Positions 20,515-31,625 are shown, counted from the first letter of the stretch. The stretch: 64,000 nucleotides of DNA from Notospermus geniculatus (GCA_002633025.1 NMRB01000310.1:291373-355372); one strand, 5' to 3'. Translations and numbers: made by a program. The notes: generated by a model not told the origin, from the letters alone.

Positions 20515-23261
20515 GTAAGTCAGTTTCATTGAAGTTCTTTGCACCGTAGTGTGAATACGGCCCACTGGAGGGCGCCAGCAGTTCTGCTCAAAGCTATGTT
20601 GATTCAAAAACTGATGGCGTTTAGTGCCCAGAAATGAATGAATGCACGTCTCCCGATTCGCCTAAGCTGCATCCTCGCACCCAGTATCTTCACAACCACC
20701 GCTCCCCTTCTCGTGCTTGGTTCTGAGGGAGGGCTATGACCGTAAATGACCTGAGATTCTGAGGATGCCTGAGCTGCGCAGTCCTTGTTACCCTCGGACT
20801 TTATGCAGAAACAGTCCGCCGTGTCGAGACTCATACCATTACGGATGCTATCATGGTTTTTACCAAATCACTGCATCACATGCAGATAGACTGTCCCAAA
20901 TCCCACTTCCATAACGTGCTCTCAGCAGGTATATAAGTTTAGATTATAAAACTAGAGACTGGATTTAATCCCAGTGGCTGCATCTCTGGCCCGTGGATGC
21001 ACATTATTACAGGCCCTCATAAAACAAAACCCACCGAGAAAGGCCTGTTATTCCCAAAGTACTAGTATACATTTCATGGAAAAACGAAAACCTGTAGGCC
21101 TATCAGAAGCTACAAGCTACAAGCTTTCTTTTGGTATCTTCATCGCCAGCCTACCATTAAGTACCATTACCATGAAAACCACAGGCAAAACTTGGAAATG
21201 TTCAAATCAGTCATTTTGATCATCTCAGAGAATTTTTATGATACGAAAAGTCGTCTCCGAATTTTGCCTACAACTGAGTACCATTCGATTCGAATTGTGC
21301 CTACAGTTGAGTATCATTCCATTGTCCATTGAGTATCATTCCATATCATTTTGTGTGTCGTTCTTTGTGCTCTATGTTGGATATCAGAGAATTGTTTCCA
21401 GAGTAAATTGCCACCGCGGTCTCCGGTCCTGACGCCCGGAGACGTTTTCATTTGTGTACCTCTAAATGGTGAATGTCAGTGTATGCCAGTTCCACCATGA
21501 GGTCTTGCATAATCACGACGCTAAAATATTCATTCACTTGCATCCTGACCTTTATAATGCCCTCAAAAAAGGAGTCTAAATGTCTCTTCCAGCTGACCCT
21601 ACAGGCTACTTGGTCGGGCCATACCCTCCTATTAGATTGGGTCATTATGCCTTCCTGATGCAAGGGTTAGATTTATAATAAAATGTACAAAATTATACGT
21701 GTAAATGCAGCTCGGAGTGTTTGCCACTAACAAGACTNCCCCCCCCCCCCCCCCCATGAACGTTTGAATAGATTTTGTTGGTCTCATGTGTGGCCTACGA
21801 TGGGGCTTGATATAGGGCGTGATATAAATTCCATTTAGGTAATTATCAAACTCAGGTCTTCTAAACGCGGAATGCCGTCTTGAATTTGTCTCTTTACAAC
21901 TATGCAACGATGCCTCTGAAACATGGTCTTGTGGCGGGAAATGTGGCGTCAAATGCTGAGGTGTCCCGAGGGTTTTCATCATTAAACTGTAATTGAAAAT
22001 GAGGTAAATTTTAGAGTTCAATAATTCGACACACACAATATTACATGTATATGTATTTCAAGAAATGGAAATAATGATTGGATTTATGGCGTCATATTCA
22101 CCCGTTAGGTGCTGGGGCAGAGTGTATGGAAATAATGCACATTTTTTCAAACCATTACCATCCCATCGCTCTGTATTCGAATAAATTTAAAATTATCGGG
22201 AGAACACCTTACAAGACCAATAAACAACATGGCTTCCAGTAGGCCATCATCACGTGATAGACACTCACCTCTGGGTTCATGTTTTTTTCTGCTGTTTTTT
22301 CGTCCACGTCAACGTTTGACAACACGATCCTAAAAATGGGACATCCAGCGTAAGAATCCAGCATCCAGCGTAAAATAATTAGGCATCCCGGGGCGTTCGT
22401 CATCTCTACCATTACACTGTAGTGGAAAATTGGAAAAATTAGGAGTTCAATCAAATCAACTGTGCAATATTTTACATGGACAACATCGCGGGAGTGACGT
22501 CATTACCGGGAGAGTTCATGAGGCGGGTGAGGGTTGATAGAAGTGACATCCTCGTCATGGACATGGAATGAAAATGAAAATATTGATTAGTGACGTCATA
22601 TACACCGTCAGGTGCTGCCCTCAGGCGGAGTGTTTCTACATCTTTACACTACAATCACTGATCAGGACGGTACACTGGTTGGCAAGCAGTCTACTCTACT
22701 GGCATGGAGTCTCGGCCATAACTCATTCCACGTTATTTGACCCTCATAATGCAACTACACTCAACTGCTGAAAAGGGGGTTAGAAATCGTGAAACTGTTC
22801 CTAGTTTCAGTATCGGAAGGCTCGAAGTGTGTGTGTGGGCGGGGGGGGGGGGGGGGTGCATAAANCATAAATATGATGTCATTTAAAGGACCACGGTATT
22901 GCCACGTTTTTTTCTCAGAGGGCGCCACCACGCCACTCTCCCACCCATGAACTAACTACGTTGTCGGCGAATTAACCCGATTTCGTACGTACATTTTGTA
23001 ATGCATTTTTATAGTTCATGTTGCTGCCGCTAGGTGGCTCCCTCTAGGTCGATTCTCAGTCAGACCCGTTCATCATGCATACATTACCTGTGATTGTGAT
23101 AAGAAAACGAGACTGACAGCTCAGGAGACAGGCTCTGGTTTCCTCCTGCATGACAGCTGCTATCTATTTCACAATCACATCAGTGAAGTACATAGTACAT
23201 GCAGGCTGTCAAGTTAGGCCTTTGTCACACTTTGTTCATGATCACATGAAGGGTAGGACCG
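20515..23261. other. Repeat-derived intergenic DNA
   Basis: No gene is supported. Segments around 22030-22110 and 22510-22640 share wording such as 'tgatgacgtcatat...caggtgctg', and 22520 shares 'gaggcgggtgag.gttgat' with 57970, so old dispersed repeats are present. Single Ns are at 21738 and 22865, each beside a poly-C or poly-G run. Confidence 0.5.
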
Positions 23262-23323
23262 ACATGGAATCGATCCTACATCCTCAGTTGTGACAGGCGT
23301 GGACGTTAGCACTGCGCCACTCT
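23262..23323 (-). repeat. tRNA-like promoter segment, probable SINE fragment
   Basis: Read on the - strand, TGGCGCAGTGCTAACG matches a pol III A box and GGATCGATTCC matches a B box about 35 bases later. Acceptor-stem pairing is not evident, so this is a tRNA-derived SINE or tRNA relic rather than a working tRNA. Confidence 0.45.
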
Positions 23324-23342
23324 CAAAGAATAATACAATAAA

Positions 23343-23403
23343 TCGGAAAGTCGTCTCCAAATATTTCGCAAATTTTCGACCCCAATCGGGGTCTTCCTCA
23401 GGT
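23343..23403 (-). repeat. Dispersed 'CTGAGGAAGACCCC...GGGGTC' motif, best copy
   Basis: On the - strand, CCTGAGGAAGACCCC is followed by GATT and GGGGTCGAAAATTTGCG, then GGAGACGACT. Further copies are at 12545 (+), 30843 (+), 39305 (-), 58430 (-) and 58530 (+). It looks like the conserved structured end of a retroelement or SINE family. Confidence 0.65.
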
Positions 23404-23502
23404 GCTATGTAGATCCCAGAGGCGACTCTGACAGCCTAGCCATCATCATGTACATCACGTGACACACTCATATCAAACATTCATTTTGAATGATCATCAA
23501 TC

Positions 23503-24387
23503 TTAAACAGGCCTACCTGCCTCCTTGAACACTCTGACTATCCTCTTCCCGTATTTTTTTGATTTGTTGTCCCTCCCTGTCACCACGACATGATCACCGC
23601 CGACAGAGACACGAACATGTTCCCGAGAGTCAACATCTTTGTACTTCCACTCTGAGAATTTGTTAGCTTTGAAAGTAGCTCTTCCCAAACACCAACGTTC
23701 ACCTCGCCTACATATCACAGTGACCTCGCCGTCCGCTGTAGCTGATACATCACGAACGCAATCGAAGTGTTGACTTGCGGCGATGTGTTTGAGGGGGGGA
23801 TGACGGTCTGACGTAAATTCATACACATCAACATAATTACCACCACGTGAGATGAATACTAATCTCCCTCCACAGGAGATGGAGTTGGAGGGAGATTTAA
23901 CGTCCTCTGTGAGGACAACCAATCCGTCCTCATCAAGAACGGTCACTTTATTGCAATCACGAAAGAGACCACCACCGTGTAAAATGAGGAACTGTCGCCC
24001 ATCACAGACGTCAAATCCCGGAATTCTACCATCTACCCTGAACTGTGGAGTGGATCTTATGTATCCACTCACGGGGTCATACAGGCGGATGGTGTATGGA
24101 CCACGACAGCCTTCATCACAAAGCGCCACCAATGTTCCCTTATCAGGGATGACAGCCAGATCTATAAGACCCTTGATGTGGGTTTGGAGCGTTTGTTGCT
24201 GGACCCCTGATATGTTATAAACGTCAACTCCTCCGATCTCGCCCCATGTTGGTACTTGATAAGCAACAGCAAACCTGTCCCCGAGGTTCACTATACTCTG
24301 TAGGACTGTTTGATATTCCTTTGTGAAAATACACTGACATCGCTGGATGTCCCTTGGTCCCTTTGGATGTTCAACCACTTCTTGTCC
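23503..24387 (-). CDS. Beta-propeller (NHL/WD-like) protein, 3' exon
   Basis: An open frame of 295 codons runs from a - strand acceptor (CTTTTACAG before 24387) to a TAA at 23503. The apparent start at 24378 is GTG, so the frame is internal to a spliced gene. The sequence shows four to five blade-like units with alternating hydrophobic strands (motifs such as RFAVAYQ, GVDVYNI, TIRLYDP, KVTVLDEDG, YVDVYEF), as in the C-terminal propellers of TRIM/NHL proteins. No RING, B-box or coiled coil is present nearby, so those parts, if any, lie upstream beyond the repeats. A ligand or protein-binding role is inferred. A small exon at 24549-24605 precedes it in phase 0. Confidence 0.65.
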   Translation of the reverse strand, partial: GQEVVEHPKGPRDIQRCQCIFTKEYQTVLQSIVNLGDRFAVAYQVPTWGEIGGVDVYNISGVQQQTLQTHIKGLIDLAVIPDKGTLVALCDEGCRGPYTIRLYDPVSGYIRSTPQFRVDGRIPGFDVCDGRQFLILHGGGLFRDCNKVTVLDEDGLVVLTEDVKSPSNSISCGGRLVFISRGGNYVDVYEFTSDRHPPLKHIAASQHFDCVRDVSATADGEVTVICRRGERWCLGRATFKANKFSEWKYKDVDSREHVRVSVGGDHVVVTGRDNKSKKYGKRIVRVFKEAGRPV

Positions 24388-24548
24388 CTGTAAAAGAAAA
24401 CAATGTTTGTTAGACAGAGATTAACAGATTTGTTTCCAACTCCAATTGTTAAGTGTCACACTATACTTATTCATCATCATTTATTACTATGTTTCCACCT
24501 CCAATTGTTGTGTGTATTCCATCATAATTATTCCACTGTTGATGGTAC

Positions 24549-24605
24549 CTGGCGTCGCGGGATATCCCTTGATTCCTCAGGTTGTTGGTGAACCCTTTGT
24601 TGATC
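24549..24605 (-). CDS. Duplicated 19-codon mini-exon of the propeller gene
   Basis: Bounded by a TTTTGCAG acceptor (24606-24607) and a CAG|GTACC donor (24548). Its 19 codons resemble the first 18 of the following exon (QQxVxxxPExxRDIxR pattern), and the intron sequences on both sides are also related. The exon thus arose by tandem duplication of a ~215-bp exon-plus-intron unit, and both copies keep phase 0. Confidence 0.55.
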
Positions 24606-24698
24606 CTGCAAAAGAAAACAATGTTTCGACTGAGATTAACAGACCTGTTTCCAACTTTCCATTGTTGGTGGTACTGTGGAATATCATGGCATCAACTA

Positions 24699-24966
24699 CA
24701 GTACGTTGCACAATTGACCTCCCAGAATCCGCGTGCCTTCCTCGGACGTGGCGCGGAAGGTAACCTTCAGTTCATCGCGGATGGTACGGGTACGTCACGC
24801 GTCTCTGTTGCGTGACGTCGGGTGAATGACGTTACGTCTTCACTGCATGCCTTCCATGACGCCGCGCCACATCCTAGGAAGATACGAGGATGGTACGAGA
24901 ATGACGCTGCATGTGGTACGCGGGTGGTGCGCGCCGCGGAAGGGAGGTCAATTGTGCAACGTACTG
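24699..24966. mobile_element. 268-bp MITE with TA duplication
   Basis: Ends CAGTACGTTGCACAATTGAC (24699-) and the exact inverted partner (-24966) are flanked by TA at 24697-24698 and 24967-24968. CAGT-starting ends and TA fit Tc1/mariner. The interior is GC-rich without a gene. Confidence 0.85.
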
Positions 24967-25202
24967 TACCTGATGCAGTGATGGACTAAGTTCACCTCTG
25001 TTTAATCTCATGTTACATGAGATAAACACATGCTACACGACGTGCCAAGACCCAATATGACGTCACACACTTTATCCTAATACAGACGACGTCATGATGA
25101 CGTAACGTCATTTATGGTAACGCCTTTTATATTGTCGTTTTGGATCTATTTTTAGCAGCATCGTCCGGCGTCATGACGTAACGTCATTCAGAGAGGACAA
25201 CA

Positions 25203-25259
25203 ATGACTGTATCGTTGTCTGCGCTTCTCCTGTACATCGCGAACGTTCCTGTGACATCA
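25203..25259 (+). CDS. Possible first exon with signal-peptide-like start
   Basis: An ATG at 25203 opens MTVSLSALLLYIANVPVTS, a hydrophobic leader, followed by a weak donor (GTAGGC at 25260). The frame otherwise closes after 38 codons in CTAGGCCT-rich DNA. No following exon was found. Confidence 0.2.
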
Positions 25260-26703
25260 AGTAGGCAGTGCGCAAATCTTTTAGAGCCTAGGCCTACCCT
25301 AACAGGCCTAGCTGCCTAATCTTTGTTGGAGAAATGTGCGTTTTCACATGCCTATAGGGCTAGGCCAGGCTAGGTTACAAGGTTACATGCTGTAGCTTAG
25401 CCGGCATCGCTATCCAGGCTAGTGGCGGCCCTACCAGATAGCTAGGCCTATCAATAAATAGGCTAGGCCTAAAGCTTTACTAAAGGGCCTACTCTCCATT
25501 CCAGTTCCGAGCGGTGCGAGGTTTATCAACGATAGCTCCGCAACGGCTGGGCCGAATTTGACATACCATACATCAATCGATTTGTCTTTTTTGTCGCTAC
25601 AGTCATCGTCAGTGTCATTTTCCGCAAAACGTGACAGAAATGAAATGGCAAGGGCCATTGTGCTCACCTTAAGTCTCCGTGGTTAAGTGTGAAACTGTGA
25701 CTCTCAAGGTGAATGTTGAAGGAACAGTACAGATAAGACATGTAAGATAAAGCTGAATACACCAAGATCTGATCAGTATTATCAGTCAATGACATAAACT
25801 CAGGTGACGGCACCCAGAAGGAGTACAATTTCTGAATACAAGTGGTATTTGTGAACAAACTGCTTTCCTGTCTAGGTCACAGATGTCAAAAATTCTATTT
25901 TTCAAGATGGCCACCTGGTGGCCACACGTATCGTTTCGTGGGACTGAAATTTTAGCATGGATATTTAGACAACATTGAAACATCGTAACATTTACTACTG
26001 GTGAGATATGGCCAAAGTCAATTTTTCAAGATGGCTGCCTGGCAGCCATATTGAAGCCCAATCGAACCGAAATTTGGCATATAAGTAGACGGTACCAAGA
26101 CACATATTTAGGCACGGTTAAAGCATCCTCCCTTTCAAACTTGTGCGCTGACCGTTTCGAGTGCGAGTTCGTCGCAATGTGGCGTTGGGGAAACCTGGGA
26201 CATTTTTTCATTTTTTTTCATTTTTGAAAAGAAATTTTCCAAAACTCTGTGAAAATCCTTTAAAAAAAACTTAACCAGGATGCATAACATTTTCTATTGA
26301 CATGTATTACATTTGGAATAGGAAAAAAATATTTTTGCACATATTGAATTACTTTATTAATTTTGTTAATGTCAACCCGTCAGCTAAATTTTGTAAAGCG
26401 TGCTTTGAAGAGGAAAAGATCGGTTGCTCTCAGTGGTTGACGTGAGATGCGTGTTATATAGGCCTCACTTTTCGCTTCCGTGTTTACACAACGGTACCTC
26501 GTACTGTAGACAGGTAGAATAGGCCTACTTGGTACATTCTCCGAAGAGTAAGTTGCATATTTAGTATTCCCTTTCTTCCTTTTCTCACTTCCTGTGCAAG
26601 TTAATATTGTACCGGTAATCATATTTTGACTTGCGTGTTTGTGTAGGAAATCAATCAACTAATTTGAATTTGAATTCGAATTCATTAACAAAAGCCCGCT
26701 GGC
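25260..26703. other. CTAGGCC-rich and old-repeat DNA
   Basis: 25280-25480 is low-complexity 'aggcctag' DNA. 25890-26075 holds two copies of a 'tttttcaagatggcnncctggnngcca' repeat related to 5180-5605. No gene is supported. Confidence 0.5.
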
Positions 26704-26844
26704 ATGGCTGGTCAAAACGGCGACGAGTTTCGTGCAAGCAGGTGGTCTGTTCCACAGGAATCCGAACAGAAGTTGGCGATAATAAGAGAGGCTAATAACC
26801 TGAAGAATGTCAAGGAAAGGAAGTTCATTATGGCAAGTCTATGA
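26704..26844 (+). CDS. Candidate small ORF or first exon, unknown
   Basis: An ATG in good context (ggcATGG) opens 46 codons of charged, helix-rich protein (MAGQNGDEFRASRWSVPQES...). The frame may end at the TGA, or splice at ATG|GCAAGT (26833), a GC-type donor. The composition looks coding but no family is recognised. Confidence 0.35.
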   Translation: MAGQNGDEFRASRWSVPQESEQKLAIIREANNLKNVKERKFIMASL

Positions 26845-27967
26845 CACAGCATGAGCACGTGGTTGTAGGCATATTCATACATGTATTTAGAACATAATAG
26901 TCATGTGAGTGACGGGCTGCAGACCGGATTCCTCTAAATCGATATGGCCGTGACCATGGCGCAGGGTATGCAGTAGGCCTACAAATTTTAATAGCGACTT
27001 TTTCATTGACAACTCACAAGTGGCCGTAGCGCATGTATAGAGACTAATAATGCACACCTTAAAATTTCCCAAGAAGTTTTTTTTATAAGCAGAAAGTAAA
27101 CAAAACAATGGCTTGAACTACCCGACAATCATGGTTGTATCTCAGCGCCCCCCCCGCCATCTTGTTTGTTTACGTTAGGCTATCGGTGCGCAGAGCCATC
27201 AAAATACATTCATATTTGAATAGCTACTTGGAAGGATGAAAGAATGTTCTCAAAAACACACAAAACTGCCTTAGATATGCCGAATACAAGGGCACGTGCA
27301 TTCAACCAACACATTAAAGGAAGGGATTTACTGAACTACGCACACACTCTACATTCAATTAATGTAGGCCTACACATCAAACCGTAAACAAAGCAACCCT
27401 CGATCTTCACGTTCGAACAAAACACCCCTACTTTTTCACACCACAACACTGAGGCGACACTTATTTTATTTCTTGTTTTACGGATCCGCCGCACTTTTTT
27501 TTCCGATTTTGGAAAATAAAAATAATTGAAAAAATGACATTATTTTTTTGCCGCCGCCCAAAAACTGATTATCCGATCAATACAAATAAAAATAATGGGA
27601 AAAAAAGCTTTATTTTTCTACCGCCGACATGCCGGATGAACCTTGCCTGACGAAAATAATTCACAGCGGTTGCAACAATCATTCTCGTTCCCATTCATTG
27701 AGTGAATTTTATTATATTTTTGTACATTTTTATTTTTTTCATAGCCGCCTGTTACATGCTTTGACAAATATAATAAAAATAATCAAATAATTACAATTAT
27801 TTTTATATTTATTTTCCACCCTCCTGTCAAGGTTTCCGCGAAAACCAAATGAAAAAGTTATTTTTATTTTTATTTTCCTCCCTCCTGTCAGGGGTTTCCA
27901 GGGGGAAAATCCGTAAAACAACAAATAAAATAATTGTGGCCTGAGTGATAATCCACCACTCGCCGTG
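26845..27967. other. AT-rich stretch with a local tandem duplication
   Basis: 27460-27960 is rich in 'aaaataaaaataa'. A ~70-bp unit with 'attttcc(a/t)ccctcctgtca' is duplicated at 27800-27905. No gene is supported. Confidence 0.5.
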
Positions 27968-28100
27968 AGGCTGCGATTACATAGAGGTATACGGTATACG
28001 GACACGCCAGTTAACAATGCCTTCACCGTCGCAAACCCTTTGTGATGCCTTTGTCCACCGGCGTGATCGTATACCGAATACCTGTACATGGTCGCAGCCT
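27968..28100. mobile_element. Palindromic MITE 1 of a three-element cluster
   Basis: Arms 27968-28007 and about 28061-28100 are complementary (AGGCTGCGA ... TCGCAGCCT) with scattered mismatches. Confidence 0.75.
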
Positions 28101-28102
28101 AA

Positions 28103-28225
28103 AGGCCTGTTTCCACATGTGCGTACTACGCTGCGTGATTTGATAAACCTTTTGTTATTTTCCGCCGCTCTGCTTCCAAACAATGGTCATAACGCAGCGT
28201 AAAACGCTCATGTGGAAACGGGTCT
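28103..28225. mobile_element. Palindromic MITE 2 with TAA duplication
   Basis: Ends AGGCCTGTTTCCACATG and the partner AGACCCGTTTCCACATG are flanked by TAA (28100-28102; 28226-28228). A TAA duplication with AGGCC-type ends suits PIF/Harbinger MITEs. Confidence 0.75.
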
Positions 28226-28233
28226 TAAAGCGA

Positions 28234-28372
28234 GGTTCACTGGCGCACGAATCCGGTCCGTTTCCAGTCCGCTTGCCCCTAGTTGTCCGGATAGGACAAC
28301 GCTAGAGTCAATTTCATACATTTTTTACGGACATTGGCACACGGACAGAATCCGTGTGCCAATGAACTAGTC
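28234..28372. mobile_element. Palindromic MITE 3
   Basis: Inverted segments 'gttcactggcgcacgaatcc' (28235-) and its diverged complement (-28370) enclose about 135 bp, with a nested hairpin at 28335-28365. It lies directly next to MITE 2. Confidence 0.65.
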
Positions 28373-28516
28373 AACAACCATTATTTAACACAAGTTCTTA
28401 ACAACAACACTGAGGACATCGGAGCGATGTCAATGGTTTCCGATCCTGAAGACAGTGGCCAATGTACCACCAGCCAATTTCCAGGTGAAGGTATGAGAAG
28501 TTTACTACTCTAGAGC

Positions 28517-29065
28517 TAGTTGACTGTGACCTTGACCTCTGACCTTGAGAAGTATTGCGTAACTGTAACATGCATCCTTAATTAATCCTATAGGAGATAG
28601 TTAAAACAGGCTTCTAATTAGTTTTCTCCTGAAATTCTGAGCAGATTTGCACTTTAGAACTGTTTGACCTCGACCTTGACCTCTGACCTTAAAGGTCATC
28701 GCCTAATCTGAAACGTCATCCTTGATAACCTAGCTGTAGGCGAAGGTTTAAGCTTCCACCATCAGCAGGTTCTGACTTATCTCATGTTATCAGTGACGGC
28801 TGACTGTGACATTGACCTCTGAACTTGAGAAGTATTGCGTAAATGGAGCAGGCATCCTTGATTAAACCTACAGGAGATGGTTATTGCAGGCCTCTAATTA
28901 GTTTTCTCCTGAAATTCTGGGCATATTTGCATTTTAGAACTGTTTGCCCTTGACCTTGACCTCTTGCGAAATCCGAAAGGTCGTCCCTGATAACCTAGGT
29001 GGAGGTGGAGGTTTTAGGCTTCTACCATCACCAGGTTCCGACTTACCTCAAGTTATCAAATTTGC
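28517..29065. repeat. Tandem repeat family B (about 275-bp unit, two copies)
   Basis: Units start near 28517 and 28795, each with TGACCTTGACCTCTGACCTT half-site strings, 'attagttttctcctgaaatt' and 'gataacctag'. The order of shared motifs suggests a diverged relative of family A. An inverted third copy is at 30045-30183. Confidence 0.8.
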
Positions 29066-30044
29066 CCCCCCCCNCCCCCCCCCCCTATCAAATCTCGCCA
29101 TGATAATATCATTAGCAAATATCATGCGACCGAGCAGGTGCAAACTGAACATTTCAGTTGCAATACCATTCTTGGATGAGCTATGATGTTGTGATACCAG
29201 TTTCAAGCCGCTGCGCCAAATCTCCCGATCTTGAAGATAATAACCATAACAACCCACGATCACAACGCTCAAAAACCCGCCGATCTTGCACCATAGGCTA
29301 CTCACCTCAATCCACGCTGCACAATCCACATGTGCTTTCCATGCGTTCCTCAAACTCGGCGCCACATCGAGGTCACACTAATTATACCAATCATCATACA
29401 TGTATTTCCTCGTCCGCCCTTGAGCCCGAGGTTGAATGTATCTGTTTTAACCAATTAGCTTCTCAATTATAAAACCTATAGAAAACCACAAAATTCCGGA
29501 CCGCGAAATAATCGTTACTATAAATAGCCGGGACACATCTTGGCATAAAAACTAACTACCAGCTCACTTCTTCGCCGAAAAATCCGTGATAAGCTCAATT
29601 TGGGCCCAATATAATGGCCTCTTAAAGGAACTATCGGCCCACCTGAACCAAAAATGGATAGGCCCACGTGAACCAATTATATTTCTGTTTCTCGTGTGAT
29701 ACTATGTTATTTTGGCCGTGCTTTTCAAAATGTTGTGTTTTTGCACGTTGTGCAAGGTAATTTTTTTGGAACTGTTTATTTGCACAGCTAACTGCTGTGT
29801 ATGCAGTAGCGTATAGTCTTGGATGCACGCTCAGCAAATTAATATGTATTCCGCTGTGACCAATGGCCGCAAAGCAGCTCATTAATTATGCAGCGCTCCC
29901 AGAGCAGCTGGTTTCTGATTCATGACAGAAAATGGCGGGCGTACACTTGTGGTGGAGGGGGCCTTGCGGAAAGGAGCCACCTACAAGCGATTTTCAGAAG
30001 AAAGTGGCTCTGCAGGTTTAATCAAGGATGCCTGCTCCATTTAC
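29066..30044. other. Intergenic, nothing recognised
   Basis: Begins with a poly-C run containing an N at 29074. No supported exon or repeat boundary. Confidence 0.5.
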
Positions 30045-30183
30045 GCAATACTTCTCAAGGTCAGAGGTCAAGATTCCAGTCAGCCGTCACTGATAACATG
30101 AGATAAGTCAGAACCTGATGATGCTCAGAATTTCAGGAGAAAACTAATTAGAAGTCTGTTTGAACTATCTCCTATAGGATTAA
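30045..30183 (-). repeat. Tandem repeat family B, inverted partial copy
   Basis: Contains 'tctcaaggtcagaggtcaag' and 'tcaggagaaaactaattaga' in the orientation opposite to 28517-29065. Confidence 0.75.
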
Positions 30184-30184
30184 T

Positions 30185-30217
30185 TATGGTTCCCGATCTT
30201 GATGATCGGGAACCATA
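30185..30217. repeat. 14-bp hairpin TATGGTTCCCGATC, copy 2
   Basis: Arms 30185-30198 and 30204-30217 are perfect. It is followed by 'ttgtttttggtcgtgg' and a CTGT microsatellite, the mirror of 4973-5074. Confidence 0.8.
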
Positions 30218-30233
30218 TTGTTTTTGGTCGTGG

Positions 30234-30610
30234 TGTCTGTCTGTCTCTGTGTCTGTCTGTCCGTCTGTCACGCCTCCATATCTCATCTCCTTCAACAGCT
30301 ACAGTCCTGGTAACACATCCTACCCCTAGGTTTGTCAACCTGGGCAATCCAATGAGCTAATCATTTTCAACATCAGATGCCTCCATCATGATGTAATCAA
30401 CATATCAGACATGATATTTTGTCCGTCACACTTTCATCTGATGTCATAACTCGGCTCCTTTAGCACCTAGAGCAACAGAAACAAGTTCTACCCTTAGGTT
30501 TTCATACCCTAGGAATCCAATGGACTGATTACTTTTGATCTGAGATGTAGGGGTCATGGTGATATCGATATCACAAATTTGATATTTTGAGATAACTTGC
30601 CATATTGTCA
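30234..30610. repeat. CTGT microsatellite followed by a two-unit tandem repeat
   Basis: The microsatellite spans 30234-30272. Two ~155-bp units follow (30280-30435 and 30440-30600), sharing 'cccttaggttt' and 'gg(c/a)aatccaatg(a/g)' segments. This probably belongs to the same dispersed element as the hairpin. Confidence 0.6.
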
Positions 30611-30672
30611 ACTGAGCAACATGAAACAAGCCTTAGTTCATGCCTGCTTATCCAAAGACTGGACTGNGTGCT

Positions 30673-30815
30673 ACGAGGCTGAGTTTACATCGGAGGCACA
30701 CGCGACACGAACACGCAGGCGAACAAAGGTTTCATGGGGGATGAATCCTTCGTGAAGCCATTGACTGTTCTCCTGCGTGTTCGTGTCGAGTGGGCCAATG
30801 TTAACTCGGCCTAAA
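30673..30815. mobile_element. Palindromic MITE, about 143 bp
   Basis: Left arm 'gagtttacatcggaggcaca...cgacacgaacacgcagg' and the right arm ending 'aactcggcct' are diverged complements over about 45 bases. It resembles the 28 kb cluster in style. Confidence 0.65.
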
Positions 30816-30842
30816 GGACATGCGATAATGGGATCTCTTCCA

Positions 30843-30902
30843 CATAGCGCCCGAGGAAGACCCCGATTGGGTTCGAAAATCTGCGAAATATTCGAAGACG
30901 AC
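30843..30902 (+). repeat. Dispersed gacccc/ggggtc motif, + copy
   Basis: CCGAGGAAGACCCCGATTGG followed by GTTCGAAAATCTGCG; same family as 23343-23403. Confidence 0.6.
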
Positions 30903-31472
30903 TTAATAGAGAGGTTAAGATTTTACTCCGAAAACGAGAACGAGAACGTGGCGACTTTGTGGCATGCCTGTAACTTCTCTAACAGCAAGAATCCAGCTTT
31001 TAGAACGGCGTGTTCTTCATTGGAAGACATCCACCACTGTTACTGTGAAAAACAATCTGAGTTAACTCCAGACAGACGGTTTTGTGATACAAGTCCCATT
31101 CTCGTCACCACGTTCTCGTTCTCGTTCTCGGGGCGCATCCTAAACTCTAATATCGTACCTCGAGAGAGAATCCGTGAATATGATTGGCCGAGACGCGTCA
31201 CGTGAGCGGTGGACATTTTTCAATGTCTCCCGCTCAAAATGCAATGTCCACCGCTCACGGAAGACAAAATGGCGGCCGTTTTTTCGTTTGACCGCTTCGA
31301 ATGTTTGACGTCTAATATTAGGCACTCGAGCTCCGATTAAATCTTATTTTGGTGTTGATTGCCGTAGTATTGGCATGTTCAACACGATAGGCTTCATCAA
31401 AATAACAAGTTGAGAACTGGGGCCGGGTTAAACTAGTTATTAATTGCACCGGTCCGCGGCGCCCGTTTCAAG

Positions 31473-31480
31473 TGACGTCA
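31473..31480. promoter_or_regulatory. TGACGTCA (CRE-type) site before the 31484 ATG
   Basis: Perfect 8-bp CREB/ATF consensus ending three bases before the start codon. Its functional role is inferred. Confidence 0.4.
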
Positions 31481-31483
31481 GTC

Positions 31484-31625
31484 ATGGAGGATGATGAGGC
31501 GAGTCATGGAATCATGTTCAAGCATATCAAGATCATCATGATGATGATAGGCTTAGGCCTAACGACATTTGGCTACTTCACACACAAAAGTACCGCACGA
31601 CAGAAGGAGAATCACAGAAATTCAA
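31484..31625 (+). CDS. Candidate first coding exon of a single-pass membrane protein
   Basis: An ATG at 31484 opens 47 codons with an acidic start (MEDDEASHG), a hydrophobic segment (about residues 16-32, KIIMMMIGLGLTTFGYF) and a basic tail, ending at a strong GTAAGT donor (31626, phase 1). A perfect TGACGTCA lies at 31473-31480, just upstream, suggesting a CRE-containing promoter. The next exon was not identified and the family is not recognised. Confidence 0.45.

Noticed and set aside
20604-20834. 76-codon - frame
   Set aside because: No splice context or family; likely old repeat sequence.
23343-23403. True hammerhead ribozyme
   Set aside because: CTGANGA and GAAA are present, but the expected 10.1-11.1 G-C pair is absent and an unpaired A disrupts stem II. 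Kept only as a finding to test.
23852-24220. 122-codon + frame
   Set aside because: Antisense to the better-supported propeller exon and without a motif.
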